Assembly: GCA_016928775.1 (NCBI GenBank)
Contig: JAFGKD010000061.1
Span: 1-64,000 of the forward strand
DNA length: 64,000 nt
Source: Candidatus Zhuqueibacterota bacterium
Lineage (GTDB): Bacteria > Zhuqueibacterota > Zhuqueibacteria > Residuimicrobiales > Krinioviventaceae
Reading direction: 5' to 3'
Shown piece after piece: positions 44,741 to 52,819 of the stretch (its first letter is position 1; every line of letters starts with the position of its first letter). A program made the translations under genes and the position numbers. The notes under the pieces are model-generated. The model was not told the DNA's origin. It saw only the letters and a list, made by a program, of their open reading frames with translations, and ran no database searches.

Positions 44741-45634
44741 ATGAAAAAAATGCCGGAATGGCCACTTTTAATACTCAAATCAGCATCCACCTCCCTTTTT
44801 AATCTGGCGCCATATGTCCTGGTGGGCGTTGTGCTGTCTGAAATTCTCAAATATATTGAATGGAGCGATCTGCTCATTCAACAGGCTTCGGCAACACCCT
44901 TCTTCTCCATATTTTGGGCGGTCGCACTGGGACTCGTATCGCCCATGTGCACCTATGGAACGCTGCCCATTGTCCTGACGCTCTTTGGTTTGGGCTTTCC
45001 GGTTGTCTCCCTGTCCACATTTCTCGTCGCGTCGTCGCTGATGAATCCCCAGTTGTTCATCATCACCTGGGGTGGTATAAGCCCGACGATGGCACTCTAT
45101 AGACTGGGTGCAGTGGCGATTTTTGCCTTGCTCTTTGGAATTTTATTGTTTACAATGAATCCTGTCAAGCTGGTGAATACAGCCTTGCGTCCTGACCAAG
45201 AAACAAAGTCGAAGAGCAAAAAAAGCTTTACCTGGTTTTCGTTTCTGAAAGGTTCGTTCCAGGCACTACAGTTTGTCGGATTTTACATCGTGGTGGGTGT
45301 TTTGCTGGGTGCTGTCGTTGATGTCGTAATACCAAGAGAGTGGCTTTTGCAGGTTTTTGGCGGCCCGGAATGGTTGGGCATCCTGATGGGTGCCCTGCTC
45401 GGCATCCCGTTTTACGCCTGTGGCGGCGGAACGATCCCTTTGATTGATGCCATGCTTGACAAAGGCATGAGTGCAGGCGCGGCCCTGGCATTTTTTATCG
45501 TTGGTCCCGCAACCCGAGTGACACCGTTGGTGGCGCTGGCGGCCATTATTCGTCCGCGGGTCATTGGACTTTTAATTTTGCTTTTGCTGTGTTATGCTGT
45601 GGCGATTGGCCTGATTATCAATACGCTTGTTTGA
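44741..45634 (+). CDS. Permease of the UPF0718/ArsP type
   Basis: The protein has 297 residues with eight or so hydrophobic segments and no signal peptide. It has the two-fold pseudo-repeat of the PF03773 permeases. Repeat 1 has S-P-M-C-T-Y-G-T-L-P-I and S-S-L-M-N-P-Q-L. Repeat 2 has P-F-Y-A-C-G-G-G-T-I-P-L and I-V-G-P-A-T-R-V-T-P. The conserved Cys in each repeat suggests handling of a thiol-reactive or metal(loid) species; relatives include organoarsenical permeases and poorly known YraQ proteins. It is followed 34 bases later by a secreted DUF362 gene. The transported substrate is unknown. Confidence 0.75.
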   Translation: MKKMPEWPLLILKSASTSLFNLAPYVLVGVVLSEILKYIEWSDLLIQQASATPFFSIFWAVALGLVSPMCTYGTLPIVLTLFGLGFPVVSLSTFLVASSLMNPQLFIITWGGISPTMALYRLGAVAIFALLFGILLFTMNPVKLVNTALRPDQETKSKSKKSFTWFSFLKGSFQALQFVGFYIVVGVLLGAVVDVVIPREWLLQVFGGPEWLGILMGALLGIPFYACGGGTIPLIDAMLDKGMSAGAALAFFIVGPATRVTPLVALAAIIRPRVIGLLILLLLCYAVAIGLIINTLV

Positions 45635-45668
45635 TCATTGATATAAACTGAAAAAGCTGGAGATGGTT

Positions 45669-47384
45669 ATGATTCTTTCCAAAAACAAGAAACTCTTTCT
45701 TTTGTTAAGCAGTGTTGTGCTGGTTGGATTTACCTGGATCGCCAATGTGCTGGAAACCGAACACCTGTTGCCCTGGAGTTCCGCAATGGACGGCCAATGG
45801 GTGAGACCTGTTTCTACTGTAGCACTGTTTCAGTCCGGGCAGCGTCGCGCCACGGACATCGAATACGATGAAATCAAAAATCTGGTGAGTCAGGCTGTTG
45901 CAGCGGCCGGCGGTCTCGATTCGATCATTTCGGATGGCGATTCGGTCATCCTGAAACCGAATCTGGTGGGCTCCGGTGGTGTACGCCCTTTTGTCAATGG
46001 TGTAACCACAGACCATCGGGTTGTGCGAGCCGTTGCCGAATTGGTTCGTGAGCTGAATCCAACGGGATGGATCGGTGTTCTCGAAGGCTCTGCGCCCGGC
46101 AATCGGCAGGGCACGCGAGATATGTTTGAATTATATGACTATAACAAGACAAATCTGCCCGAGGTGGATGATATTATCGCCCTGGAAGATGTCGACGGAG
46201 AAGACAAGAACTATGATTCGCCTCGATTGGTCTCCGCAAGCTTGCCGGATAGCATCAGTCTTTACCCGGACAGCCAAAAGCCCAACAAGAGCCGCGAGAT
46301 TTTTTTGGCAAAACTCTATTACAATGCCGATGCCGTGATCTCGCTACCGGTATTAAAAAACCACGAATCCGCTGCCCTGACTGTAAGCATCAAAAATACC
46401 AGTATCGGCATGACGCCGCCCTCAATATATCGCAAAGACCTCTATGATATTCCCAACTTGCGCTTTGAGATCGACCACAGCTATCCCAACATGCACAAAT
46501 GGATCCACGATTTTTTCATGTGCCGTCCCACTGATTTTGTTGTTGTAGACGCCCTGCAAGGGCTGCAGCACGGGCCTGGTGGCGGAGGCAGTGTGAGCAG
46601 CAACCGAATGAATATGCGGCTCATTTTAGCGGGCCGGGATCTTGTCGCGGTTGACGTAATTGCCGCGCATCTCATTGGTTTGGATCCGGGCAAGATCAAT
46701 TACCTCACCTATTTACACAACGACCATGCCGGCTGCGCGGATCACCGACTGATCCGCGTGAATGGTAATGTGCGGGTCTCGGATGTCAAGAAAAAATTTG
46801 ACCATTCGGATGCGCGCACCATTGCCGCGATGGTATCTGATTTCACGCCACCGGTGGTGGAGATCAAGCACGCTGAGGTCCAGGGAGAGCACCTCTTTTT
46901 ATCACTCGATGTCTCCGGCGATACGGATTTTTTAGAAATCTTTATCGATGGTCTTCGTCTCGACCAAGTGGTAATTGCCGATTTTGCCAACATCTATCTG
47001 CCCTACGCGGATATTTCCCGGGATCACAGCGTGGAGATTTTTGCGTATGATACCTATCGGAACGTCACATCGGTGAGCACGACAATCACCGCGGTGACGG
47101 ATGATGCTCCACAGTTCGTACAAAACTTTGAGTTGTCTCCCAATGTACCGAATCCGTTTAATCCGAGCACAACAATCAGCTATTCTCTGGATAAAACGGC
47201 GCATGTCCGACTGGACATCTATAATATGCAGGGACAACGTGTTCGCACCGTGGTGAACGAACAGAAAAGCGCCGGCACTTATGCTGTACAATTTCACGCC
47301 AGGGACTTGCCGTCCGGTTCGTATCTGTATCGACTGACGGCAGGTGATCGCTGTATGGTTCGTAAGATGGCGCTGATACGCTAA
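45669..47384 (+). CDS. DUF362 protein carrying a type IX sorting domain
   Basis: The protein has 571 residues from ATG 45669. GGAG at 45659-45662 is six bases upstream of it but touches the alternative ATG at 45663. An N-terminal hydrophobic segment is a signal peptide or anchor. The DUF362 core (about 40-370) shows V-A-L-F-Q-S-G, I-L-K-P-N-L-V-G, V-L-E-G-S-A-P-G and L-P-V-L-K-N-H, as in this Fe-S-associated family of unknown function. A beta-domain (about 390-470) and the sorting domain (about 480-571, L-S-P-N-V-P-N-P-F-N-P) follow. No ferredoxin Cys cluster is present. A secreted, surface-delivered DUF362 is unusual. Probably in one operon with the permease. Confidence 0.8.
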   Translation: MILSKNKKLFLLLSSVVLVGFTWIANVLETEHLLPWSSAMDGQWVRPVSTVALFQSGQRRATDIEYDEIKNLVSQAVAAAGGLDSIISDGDSVILKPNLVGSGGVRPFVNGVTTDHRVVRAVAELVRELNPTGWIGVLEGSAPGNRQGTRDMFELYDYNKTNLPEVDDIIALEDVDGEDKNYDSPRLVSASLPDSISLYPDSQKPNKSREIFLAKLYYNADAVISLPVLKNHESAALTVSIKNTSIGMTPPSIYRKDLYDIPNLRFEIDHSYPNMHKWIHDFFMCRPTDFVVVDALQGLQHGPGGGGSVSSNRMNMRLILAGRDLVAVDVIAAHLIGLDPGKINYLTYLHNDHAGCADHRLIRVNGNVRVSDVKKKFDHSDARTIAAMVSDFTPPVVEIKHAEVQGEHLFLSLDVSGDTDFLEIFIDGLRLDQVVIADFANIYLPYADISRDHSVEIFAYDTYRNVTSVSTTITAVTDDAPQFVQNFELSPNVPNPFNPSTTISYSLDKTAHVRLDIYNMQGQRVRTVVNEQKSAGTYAVQFHARDLPSGSYLYRLTAGDRCMVRKMALIR

Positions 47385-47470
47385 TTACGCAATTATTAAA
47401 ACACGCTTGCTTTTGAGCTAAATTTAATCATTTGACTTTCAACCTGGTTTGAACTATATTTCTTTTGTCT

Positions 47471-47524
47471 TATATTGCTCATCAATGTGATCACACGAAG
47501 GAACCGTGTGAGGTGAGTAATATA
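47471..47524 (+). ncRNA. Nested stem-loop in the leader of the His-rich membrane protein
   Basis: Outer stem: TATATTGCTCA (47471-47481) pairs with TGAGTAATATA (47514-47524) in 10 Watson-Crick pairs plus one G-U. Inner stem: TCACACG (47491-47497) pairs perfectly with CGTGTGA (47505-47511) around the loop AAGGAAC. A 9-base bulge lies on the left side and GG on the right. The element ends 38 bases before the start codon, upstream of GAGGAG. It could be a riboswitch-like RNA or a protein-binding site (TGTGATCACA at 47486-47495 is also a perfect palindrome). It matches no known class I can name. Confidence 0.55.
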
Positions 47525-47562
47525 TCCTGCTATTTTGCCGGAAAAGAGGAGCTGTTCAGTTC

Positions 47563-47928
47563 ATGATGCAGAGCATTAGACGACAACAAAGCCGGGCCGG
47601 CCGCCTGTTGATGACGATCGTCATCGCATCGCTTGTCGCCTTTTCGTTTTTTATCTACTATTTTGCTCACTTGCATGTGTTGTCAAATGGCCGCATCCTG
47701 GTGCACAGCCACGCACTGCCAAAAGGTCAGGAAAACGGCAATAGCCATACGCATTCCTCTCTTGAATTGCTGGTTTTAGATCAGTCGAATATATTTAACG
47801 CACTTTTCCCGACAATTGCGCTGTTTCTGCTTGCAATTGTCGTGCTCTATTTGCCTCTCTTACGGGCATATGTTGTCCAGCAAGCCGCATATTGTCTCTT
47901 CTCACGTCGGGGACCTCCTCCATTATAG
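47563..47928 (+). CDS. Small two-helix membrane protein with His-rich periplasmic loop
   Basis: The protein has 121 residues. Helix 1 spans about 14-36 and helix 2 about 78-100. The loop between them holds H-L-H-V, V-H-S-H-A and S-H-T-H-S, seven His within about 30 residues, so it should bind transition-metal ions on the periplasmic side. The N-terminus is basic (R-R-Q-Q-S-R) and so cytoplasmic. No family name comes to mind. It is preceded by the nested stem-loop and followed by a TonB receptor that is also His-rich, so a joint role in metal uptake is inferred. Confidence 0.6.
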   Translation: MMQSIRRQQSRAGRLLMTIVIASLVAFSFFIYYFAHLHVLSNGRILVHSHALPKGQENGNSHTHSSLELLVLDQSNIFNALFPTIALFLLAIVVLYLPLLRAYVVQQAAYCLFSRRGPPPL

Positions 47929-48154
47929 TCTGACATTTTACCAACGCACATGATACCTCAAATATCACGTTAAACAATCTATCGAGTCCGGCAGAAGAAC
48001 GTGCCGTTTTGAACTTTTCGCGTGCCGCCTCCGATCCGTAATATAAAGTCGAGGGAAATCGGGGCGTGGAAAGCGACTACTCCCCAACCATCGGCAGGTC
48101 TCGAATGATTACTTTTGATGATAAAGACTATTCCTGCAATAGAGGAGCGACTTT

Positions 48155-50470
48155 ATGCTTATATTTAGGTATATTTATAGTCTATTTTTTATTTTGGTTA
48201 TTCCAGCTGTACCCTTTGCTCAACGGCATGAATGGCAACACCGACATCAACATTTTGAACAGCATCTGCACAAGCACAATTGCGGCATCATATTTGGCAA
48301 AGTCACAGCCGATTCAACCCATGAAGAGCTGCCTGGCGTCAACATGACGATTCACGGCACCAATCTGGGTGCGGCCACGGGACCTGACGGCAATTACATG
48401 ATTAGAGGCGTTCCCGTCGGCAGCTATATGCTACGTGCCACCATGATGGGCTACGAGATTTCCGAACAGCCCATCGTTGTTCGGGCCGGAGCGGAGATCA
48501 GCGCTGACTTTTGTTTGACTGAATCCGTGATCGAAATGAACGAAATTGTTGTGACCGGCACCGGCATGCCGACACTCTACCAGGATTCGCCAGTGAAAAC
48601 TGCGGTTGTGCGACGCGACATGATCGAAAAGCAAAAAGCGAATAACCTGGCGGAAGCCATTGATTTTCAGACCGGCGTTCGAGTGGAGAGCAACTGTCAA
48701 AACTGCAACTTTGCACAGGTACGATTGTTAGGGCTGGAAGGCCATCACTCACAAATTCTCATTGACAGCAATCCGGTCATCAGCAGTTTGGCTGGCGTCT
48801 ACGGACTTGAACAACTGCCATCGGAGATGATCGAACGTGTCGAGATCGTCAAAGGTGGCGGTTCATCGTTGTACGGTGGACAAGCTCTGGCCGGTGTTGT
48901 CAATTTAATCACGCGTCGACCAAGCCACAACGATTTTAGCCTGGATTATAGCAATGGTTCCATTGCGGACACGTACGACCACCGCATCGGTGGCACGATT
49001 TCACGCGTCAATAATGCGGGCACATCCAAAGGAATTCTGTTTGGCAATATTCGCCATCGCGATCCCTATGATCACAATGGCGATGGATTCAGTGAAATTG
49101 GACAAATCAAACAGGAAGCCGCAGGCGCGAATTGGTACTTTATCCATACCGATCGCGGCGAGTTGTCGGTACAATTGCTGTATATTCACGAAGACAGACG
49201 CGGTGGCAATAAATTCGATCTGGCGCCGCATCAGGCCGACATTGCCGAGTGGACCGAGACACATCGTTATGGAGGTTCGATGGCCTGGAATCAAAGGATC
49301 ACACCGCTGCTCGACTTTAAAGCTTTTGCCTCTTTTGCCTTGACTAACCGAAACTCCTATTATGGCGCCGAAAAGGATGAAAACGCCTATGGTAAAACGG
49401 AGAATCCGCTCTCTGTCTCCGGCATCCGTATGAATTATTTGGCGGGCCGTCACAGCATCATTACGGGCGTCGAGTTCAAACAGGACGGCATCAATGATGA
49501 AGCCATAGCCTATGACAGGATCATCAATGAGACCTATAACAATCTGGGCCTCATTCTGCAGGACACCTACACCATTGACAAAAATGAAACGACAGAATTG
49601 GTCTATGGCGCTCGCATTGACAAGCATTCGGCCATCAATTCCATGATCGTAAGTCCACGCGTGGCCATGAAAAGTGAATTGAGCCGATCCGTTGTTTTTC
49701 GCGGTGGCTATTCGTCGGGATTCAAAGCGCCACAGGTTTTTGACGAGGATCTGCACATCACCCAGGTCGCTGGCAAAGGGCACATTATTCGCAACAGCAA
49801 AGACTTGCAGGAAGAACACGGCCACACGTTTTACGGCGGACTGGAATACCAGGGCATCATTGATATAGCCGGTCTAAAAATTGGCGTGAACGGCTTTTAC
49901 ACCAAAATAAAAGACACATTTTTGCTGACGGAAATGGATGACCCGGCGACCGATGAGACGGAATTTTATCGTATCAACGGCTCGGGCATGCAGGTGCAGG
50001 GTGTAGAAGCCGAGCTGGGATTACGCTTTGGCAACGCAGAATTATTGACCGGCATCACCATTCAATCCAGCCTGCTGGATGAACCGGAACCGGATTTCGG
50101 TTCGAAAAAAATTTTCCGCACCCCGGATGCTTACGGCAGTCTGCGACTCAGCTGGGATGTCACCGAGCGCTTGAACTTGATGTTCACCACAAAATACACC
50201 GGCAGTATGGTGGTGCCGCATTACGCCGGTTATATTCAGGAAGACCGGCTGGAACAGACAAAAGAATTCTTGACCTTTGATGTGATCGCCTCGTACAAGA
50301 TTCCACTATCCAGGAATTTCTTTGGCACCCTGGCAGCCGGCGTCTATAATATTACAGATGATTATCAGAATGATTTTGATCTCGGTATCAATCGCGATGC
50401 AGGCTATGTTTACGGCCCGCTTGTGCCAAGACGTATGTTGCTCGGCTTTAGCATTGGTCATAATCATTAA
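48155..50470 (+). CDS. TonB-dependent receptor with His-rich N-terminus, likely metal uptake
   Basis: The protein has 771 residues with GAGGAG upstream and a signal peptide ending near P-F-A-Q-R at about 23. The first 20 mature residues hold seven His and one Cys (H-E-W-Q-H-R-H-Q-H). A carboxypeptidase-regulatory-like domain (about 45-130) starts G-K-V-T-A-D. The plug (about 135-255) has the TonB-box-like E-I-V-V-T-G-T-G and an unusual C-Q-N-C before V-R-L-L-G-L-E-G. The rest is a 22-strand barrel ending G-H-N-H rather than in an aromatic residue. It imports a ligand with energy from TonB-ExbBD (not in the window). The His and Cys ligands suggest a metal or metal complex. A terminator follows directly. 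Confidence 0.85.
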   Translation: MLIFRYIYSLFFILVIPAVPFAQRHEWQHRHQHFEQHLHKHNCGIIFGKVTADSTHEELPGVNMTIHGTNLGAATGPDGNYMIRGVPVGSYMLRATMMGYEISEQPIVVRAGAEISADFCLTESVIEMNEIVVTGTGMPTLYQDSPVKTAVVRRDMIEKQKANNLAEAIDFQTGVRVESNCQNCNFAQVRLLGLEGHHSQILIDSNPVISSLAGVYGLEQLPSEMIERVEIVKGGGSSLYGGQALAGVVNLITRRPSHNDFSLDYSNGSIADTYDHRIGGTISRVNNAGTSKGILFGNIRHRDPYDHNGDGFSEIGQIKQEAAGANWYFIHTDRGELSVQLLYIHEDRRGGNKFDLAPHQADIAEWTETHRYGGSMAWNQRITPLLDFKAFASFALTNRNSYYGAEKDENAYGKTENPLSVSGIRMNYLAGRHSIITGVEFKQDGINDEAIAYDRIINETYNNLGLILQDTYTIDKNETTELVYGARIDKHSAINSMIVSPRVAMKSELSRSVVFRGGYSSGFKAPQVFDEDLHITQVAGKGHIIRNSKDLQEEHGHTFYGGLEYQGIIDIAGLKIGVNGFYTKIKDTFLLTEMDDPATDETEFYRINGSGMQVQGVEAELGLRFGNAELLTGITIQSSLLDEPEPDFGSKKIFRTPDAYGSLRLSWDVTERLNLMFTTKYTGSMVVPHYAGYIQEDRLEQTKEFLTFDVIASYKIPLSRNFFGTLAAGVYNITDDYQNDFDLGINRDAGYVYGPLVPRRMLLGFSIGHNH

Positions 50471-50484
50471 AAAACATGATGATA

Positions 50485-50515
50485 AAAAAAGCCGCTTTTT
50501 TGAAGCGGCTTTTTT
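50485..50515 (+). terminator. Rho-independent terminator of the TonB receptor gene
   Basis: AAAAAAGCCGCTT pairs with AAGCGGCTTTTTT around a 5-base TTTTG loop, and the right arm runs into a T-stretch. It starts about 15 bases after the receptor stop. Because the left arm begins with A residues, it can also terminate the convergent metallophosphoesterase transcript. Confidence 0.9.
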
Positions 50516-50526
50516 GTGATGGAAAC

Positions 50527-52764
50527 TCAACCAAATCTCTCAAATTCTCTTTCAAATAACGTCTTGTCCGTTGTTTGCAAGTGATAACGATGCTCACCCG
50601 CCAGATGGATAAACGGCATATGCTTGCCCTGCCACCAGATTTTTTCCGGCGTTTTGATTTGAATGGCGTCGCCGTTGGCAGTTGAGGTCGATGGATTTTT
50701 TGTCAGCTTAAAATCCGTAAAACAGATGGCGAACGGCTGATCAGTCCCTTCGTTCAACGTCCACACGCCCAGGGTGAATACCAGACGATTTACATTTAAA
50801 TCGGCGATTTTTTGATCAGGCTCCATGGATTCGAAATCTTTTTGAATATTCACCTGCACGGTCGCCCAGTCAAATGTGTCGGGCAGATGAAAATGAAACA
50901 CATCGTGGATTTTCTCAATCCCTCGATCAATGGGATTGGCGAAAGCGGTGCCGGCACTGTAGACGAGATTAAATTGCCGACAGGAATTGTCATACCCCTC
51001 GATCCACACATAACCGCCGCAATAGCCGAGCAGATCACAGTTCTTTCTGTCAAGTTTATATTGAAACTGCAGCGCCGGCACATGGCCCGGCTTTACCTGT
51101 ACAGCCTGGCACATTCGGTTGATGGTCTGCGGCAGACGATCCTGTCCCGGCGCCTGGTAGCCGCGAATGCGGTTGTACAAATAGAGGGCGGGGCGATCGT
51201 CGACTTGGCGCGCCTGGCAAATTACTGAAGGAGAGTCGTCTTCCTCATAAATATATTCAGGAACCCAGCCGTCCAGTCCATTACGAAAATCGCCATTGAC
51301 AATGTTCGGCTCGGCTGTGACCTCCCATTTGTTATTGAACCACAATTTGTAACGATCCAGATTGAGCTCGGGACATTTTTCCGGATAGGTTAATTCCTCT
51401 TCCATAACGGTTTTAAATGTGACCCTCGCCCGCTCGCCGGTAATGTTGACGATCGCAACACCCTGGCTCGGACCGCCAAAATAATCCTGTTCGCCAAATC
51501 CGCGCGGCCGATATCCGGCTGCCGGCAGGGTGATGAAATTGCTGCCGTGAATCGAGCAGGCGGTTTTCAAGGATGATTTCACCGGAATGTGAATATGACC
51601 GCTGAGCACATAGTGCACATTTCCGTAGCGAGTGACAATATCAACAAACGTTCGACGGATTGAAGCCGGTTCGAGATAAGCTGGAAACGGGCTGATGCCA
51701 ATCGGGTGCACCGGAACGTGTTGAAACACCATCGTCGGACGATTTTTGTATTTTTCAAGATCAGCCTGCAACCATTCAAAATAATGCGGATGATTGTCCC
51801 AAAAGAATGAGCGCAATGGATCGGGCCAGACGACAAAATGCCATTTCCCAACATTGAATGAATAGAGTATTTTCTCCAAACCGTTCAGTTTTTTCTGGGC
51901 ATCGAAAAAATTGTGCAGCGCATCCATGTTGTAGCCCGGCTCAAATGTCGACGCGTAACGAGACTCGTGATTGCCCAACTCGTACAAAATCGGCGAATCC
52001 AGCTGCTGCCAAAAGTGCTGCATGGCGCCAAAGTTTTCCTCTTCACCCTGGGAATCGACAATATCGCCCAGGATCAGCGAAAACAGCGGTCGTTCCGGCA
52101 GGTGATTTGCCAATACAATGCTATCCTCAATGAACGCATTGTGAATTTTCATACGCGTGCGGTGATTGATGCGGCACTGCGGGTCGCCACCCTGGGGATC
52201 GGCAAAGATGTGAAAGCAAAAATCGTCCGGATTCTCTCGCACGCCAATCTGTGCCAAATCGATTTCACCGATTTCAAAATCAAGTAAAAAATTAACATCC
52301 AGTCGCACCGAAGCGTGCTCAAATTGCAGATATCCTGTTTTCAAAAGATCGGCCAAAGCAAATGATATCACTTGCTGATTCAAGTGAACGATCACCGTGG
52401 TTTGATCATCAGCGTCTTTCAAGTGCAAAACCAAAATATCCGCGTTTCTTTTATGCGCCTGCAAGCGAAATGAATAATTGGTCGAATCGAACAGATCGTC
52501 ATTGGCTTCAAAATTGTGCCGGGTGATGGCAGCCAACATTGCATTTTTTACCATAATATCGCCAGCAACTAAAACCGGCCATTTTGCATCAGCACTGCTG
52601 AATTTGAGTCGAACTAATATCTCGCCGTTTTGTGTGATCACATCGCTCAGGTGCTGTGGATTAGGGAAATGAAAAGATCCTTTTGTTTCACTGAAGACTC
52701 GCTCGCCCGTCATTGCTGCCGGTAGCGTCAAACTGCTGAGTTTTAAAAAATCTCGTCGTTTCAT
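50527..52764 (-). CDS. Tat-exported calcineurin-like metallophosphoesterase
   Basis: The protein has 745 residues from ATG 52764, where a Tat leader starts (K-R-R-D-F-L-K-L). Upstream in-frame sequence is not leader-like. A beta-rich domain (about 30-170) precedes the phosphoesterase domain (about 190-450) with F-A-D-P-Q, L-G-D-I-V-D, L-G-N-H-E-S, F-Q-H-V-P-V-H and S-G-H-I-H-I, the complete set of dimetal ligands. A C-terminal beta-sandwich region (about 505-690, N-G-D-F-R-N-G-L-D-G-W start) looks like a carbohydrate-binding module. It would hydrolyse phosphoesters in the periplasm. Its gene follows that of the beta-helix protein by 55 bases. Confidence 0.85.
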   Translation of the reverse strand: MKRRDFLKLSSLTLPAAMTGERVFSETKGSFHFPNPQHLSDVITQNGEILVRLKFSSADAKWPVLVAGDIMVKNAMLAAITRHNFEANDDLFDSTNYSFRLQAHKRNADILVLHLKDADDQTTVIVHLNQQVISFALADLLKTGYLQFEHASVRLDVNFLLDFEIGEIDLAQIGVRENPDDFCFHIFADPQGGDPQCRINHRTRMKIHNAFIEDSIVLANHLPERPLFSLILGDIVDSQGEEENFGAMQHFWQQLDSPILYELGNHESRYASTFEPGYNMDALHNFFDAQKKLNGLEKILYSFNVGKWHFVVWPDPLRSFFWDNHPHYFEWLQADLEKYKNRPTMVFQHVPVHPIGISPFPAYLEPASIRRTFVDIVTRYGNVHYVLSGHIHIPVKSSLKTACSIHGSNFITLPAAGYRPRGFGEQDYFGGPSQGVAIVNITGERARVTFKTVMEEELTYPEKCPELNLDRYKLWFNNKWEVTAEPNIVNGDFRNGLDGWVPEYIYEEDDSPSVICQARQVDDRPALYLYNRIRGYQAPGQDRLPQTINRMCQAVQVKPGHVPALQFQYKLDRKNCDLLGYCGGYVWIEGYDNSCRQFNLVYSAGTAFANPIDRGIEKIHDVFHFHLPDTFDWATVQVNIQKDFESMEPDQKIADLNVNRLVFTLGVWTLNEGTDQPFAICFTDFKLTKNPSTSTANGDAIQIKTPEKIWWQGKHMPFIHLAGEHRYHLQTTDKTLFEREFERFG

Positions 52765-52819
52765 ATTCCCTCTGTAAATGGCTTTGGATTGTCGCCTCAA
52801 ACGACTTTTTAGCCGAGTA

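Noticed and set aside
47940..48154. Possible cobalamin riboswitch upstream of the TonB receptor
   Set aside because: GGCAGGTCTC near 48090 is the reverse complement of part of a B12 box, but the orientation is wrong for the downstream gene and the remaining conserved parts of the riboswitch are absent.
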